In this document: positions 63,887-64,000 of the stretch, piece by piece | Numbering within the stretch: position 1 is the first letter of the stretch | Layout of the letters: every line of letters begins with the position of its first letter | DNA from: CAVSCD01 sp963726335 | GTDB lineage: Bacteria > Acidobacteriota > Aminicenantia > Aminicenantales > UBA8522 | NCBI GenBank assembly: GCA_963726335.1 | Contig: CAVSCD010000004.1 | Coordinates: 695,104-759,103, forward strand | DNA: 64,000 bases | Direction: 5' to 3' | The notes under the pieces: generated by a model | Told to the model about the DNA's origin: nothing | The model's database searches: none | What the model saw: the letters and a program-made list of their open reading frames with translations, nothing else | Position numbers and translations under genes: made by a program

Positions 63887-64000
63887 TCACCTCTTACAGG
63901 CTTTTCGCGACCCCAGGATGCCGCCCTGGAGGAAGAGCCCGGCGCCGAGGACGAACCCGAGGTTGTACCAGCAATACGTAATGAAGCTCAAGCACAGAAG
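63887..64000 (-). CDS. C-terminal end of a membrane protein (partial)
   Basis: The minus strand is open from the window edge to a TGA at 63887-63889 and encodes 37 residues ending GSRKACKR. The segment FITYCWYNLGFVLGAGLFLQ is strongly hydrophobic, which suggests the last membrane helix. The start lies outside the window. It is convergent with the ferritin-like gene. Family unknown. Confidence 0.45.
   Translation of the reverse strand, partial: LLCLSFITYCWYNLGFVLGAGLFLQGGILGSRKACKR

Noticed and set aside
1..64000. CRISPR arrays, cas genes, prophage or transposase genes
   Set aside because: No short regularly spaced repeats and no recognisable phage, cas or transposase proteins were seen in the window.

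Overview
This 64 kb window is a dense, GC-rich bacterial chromosome segment from a diderm (Gram-negative type) organism. It carries a phosphate-porin-like outer-membrane protein whose last residue is Phe, a PilT ATPase, core housekeeping genes, and protein families common in Acidobacteriota-type heterotrophs and environmental genomes: DUF6067 and DUF4091 glycoside-hydrolase-like proteins, TPR proteins, a DsrC/DsrMK-like sulfur module and a saccharopine lysine-degradation pair. A lineage near Acidobacteriota or Candidatus Aminicenantes is my best guess. It rests on gene content only, not on a marker-gene comparison.

Layout. 0.1-12.7 kb: accessory and envelope genes (nucleotidyltransferase-fold protein, C39 peptidase, GNAT, DUF6067 protein, sigma-70-family factor, transglutaminase, DDAH-like hydrolase, DUF4091 protein, ferredoxin). 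12.7-16.5 kb: an APC transporter and parAB, with two copies of a palindrome (a 26-bp perfect one inside the parA-facing promoter). 16.5-17.3 kb: a decayed TPR gene. 17.3-24.5 kb: a proteostasis run on the minus strand (tRNA-Leu, tig, clpP, clpX, lon, rho). 24.7-31 kb: a TPR protein with a degenerate trypsin-like domain, a GT87-like membrane glycosyltransferase, membrane proteins, a lipid-kinase-family protein and a lytic transglycosylase. 31-42 kb: hrcA-grpE-dnaK-dnaJ-rsmE-kinase, then ilvE-pilT-alaS, all minus strand. 42.0-42.4 kb: a highly structured repeat region. 42.4-48.4 kb: a lysine-degradation pair with a MEMO-family gene, then cysS-yraN and folK. 48.4-55 kb: a possible sulfur-relay region (two cysteine-desulfurase-fold enzymes, DsrM-like and DsrK-like proteins, a DsrC with both redox cysteines). 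55-63.3 kb: a complete phosphate regulon (porin, pstSCAB, phoU, phoB, phoR). 63.4-64 kb: a ferritin-like protein and the end of a membrane-protein gene.

Points that stand out: a DnaK that lacks its alpha-helical lid; DsrC plus DsrMK-like proteins without DsrAB in the window; an inverted-repeat element with internal hairpins next to the hrcA promoter; a triple 11-bp direct repeat that looks like a Pho box; many promoters whose -10 box lies only 8-14 nt from the start codon, implying leaderless or nearly leaderless mRNAs; and single-base frameshifts in cysS and rsmE, which may be sequence errors.
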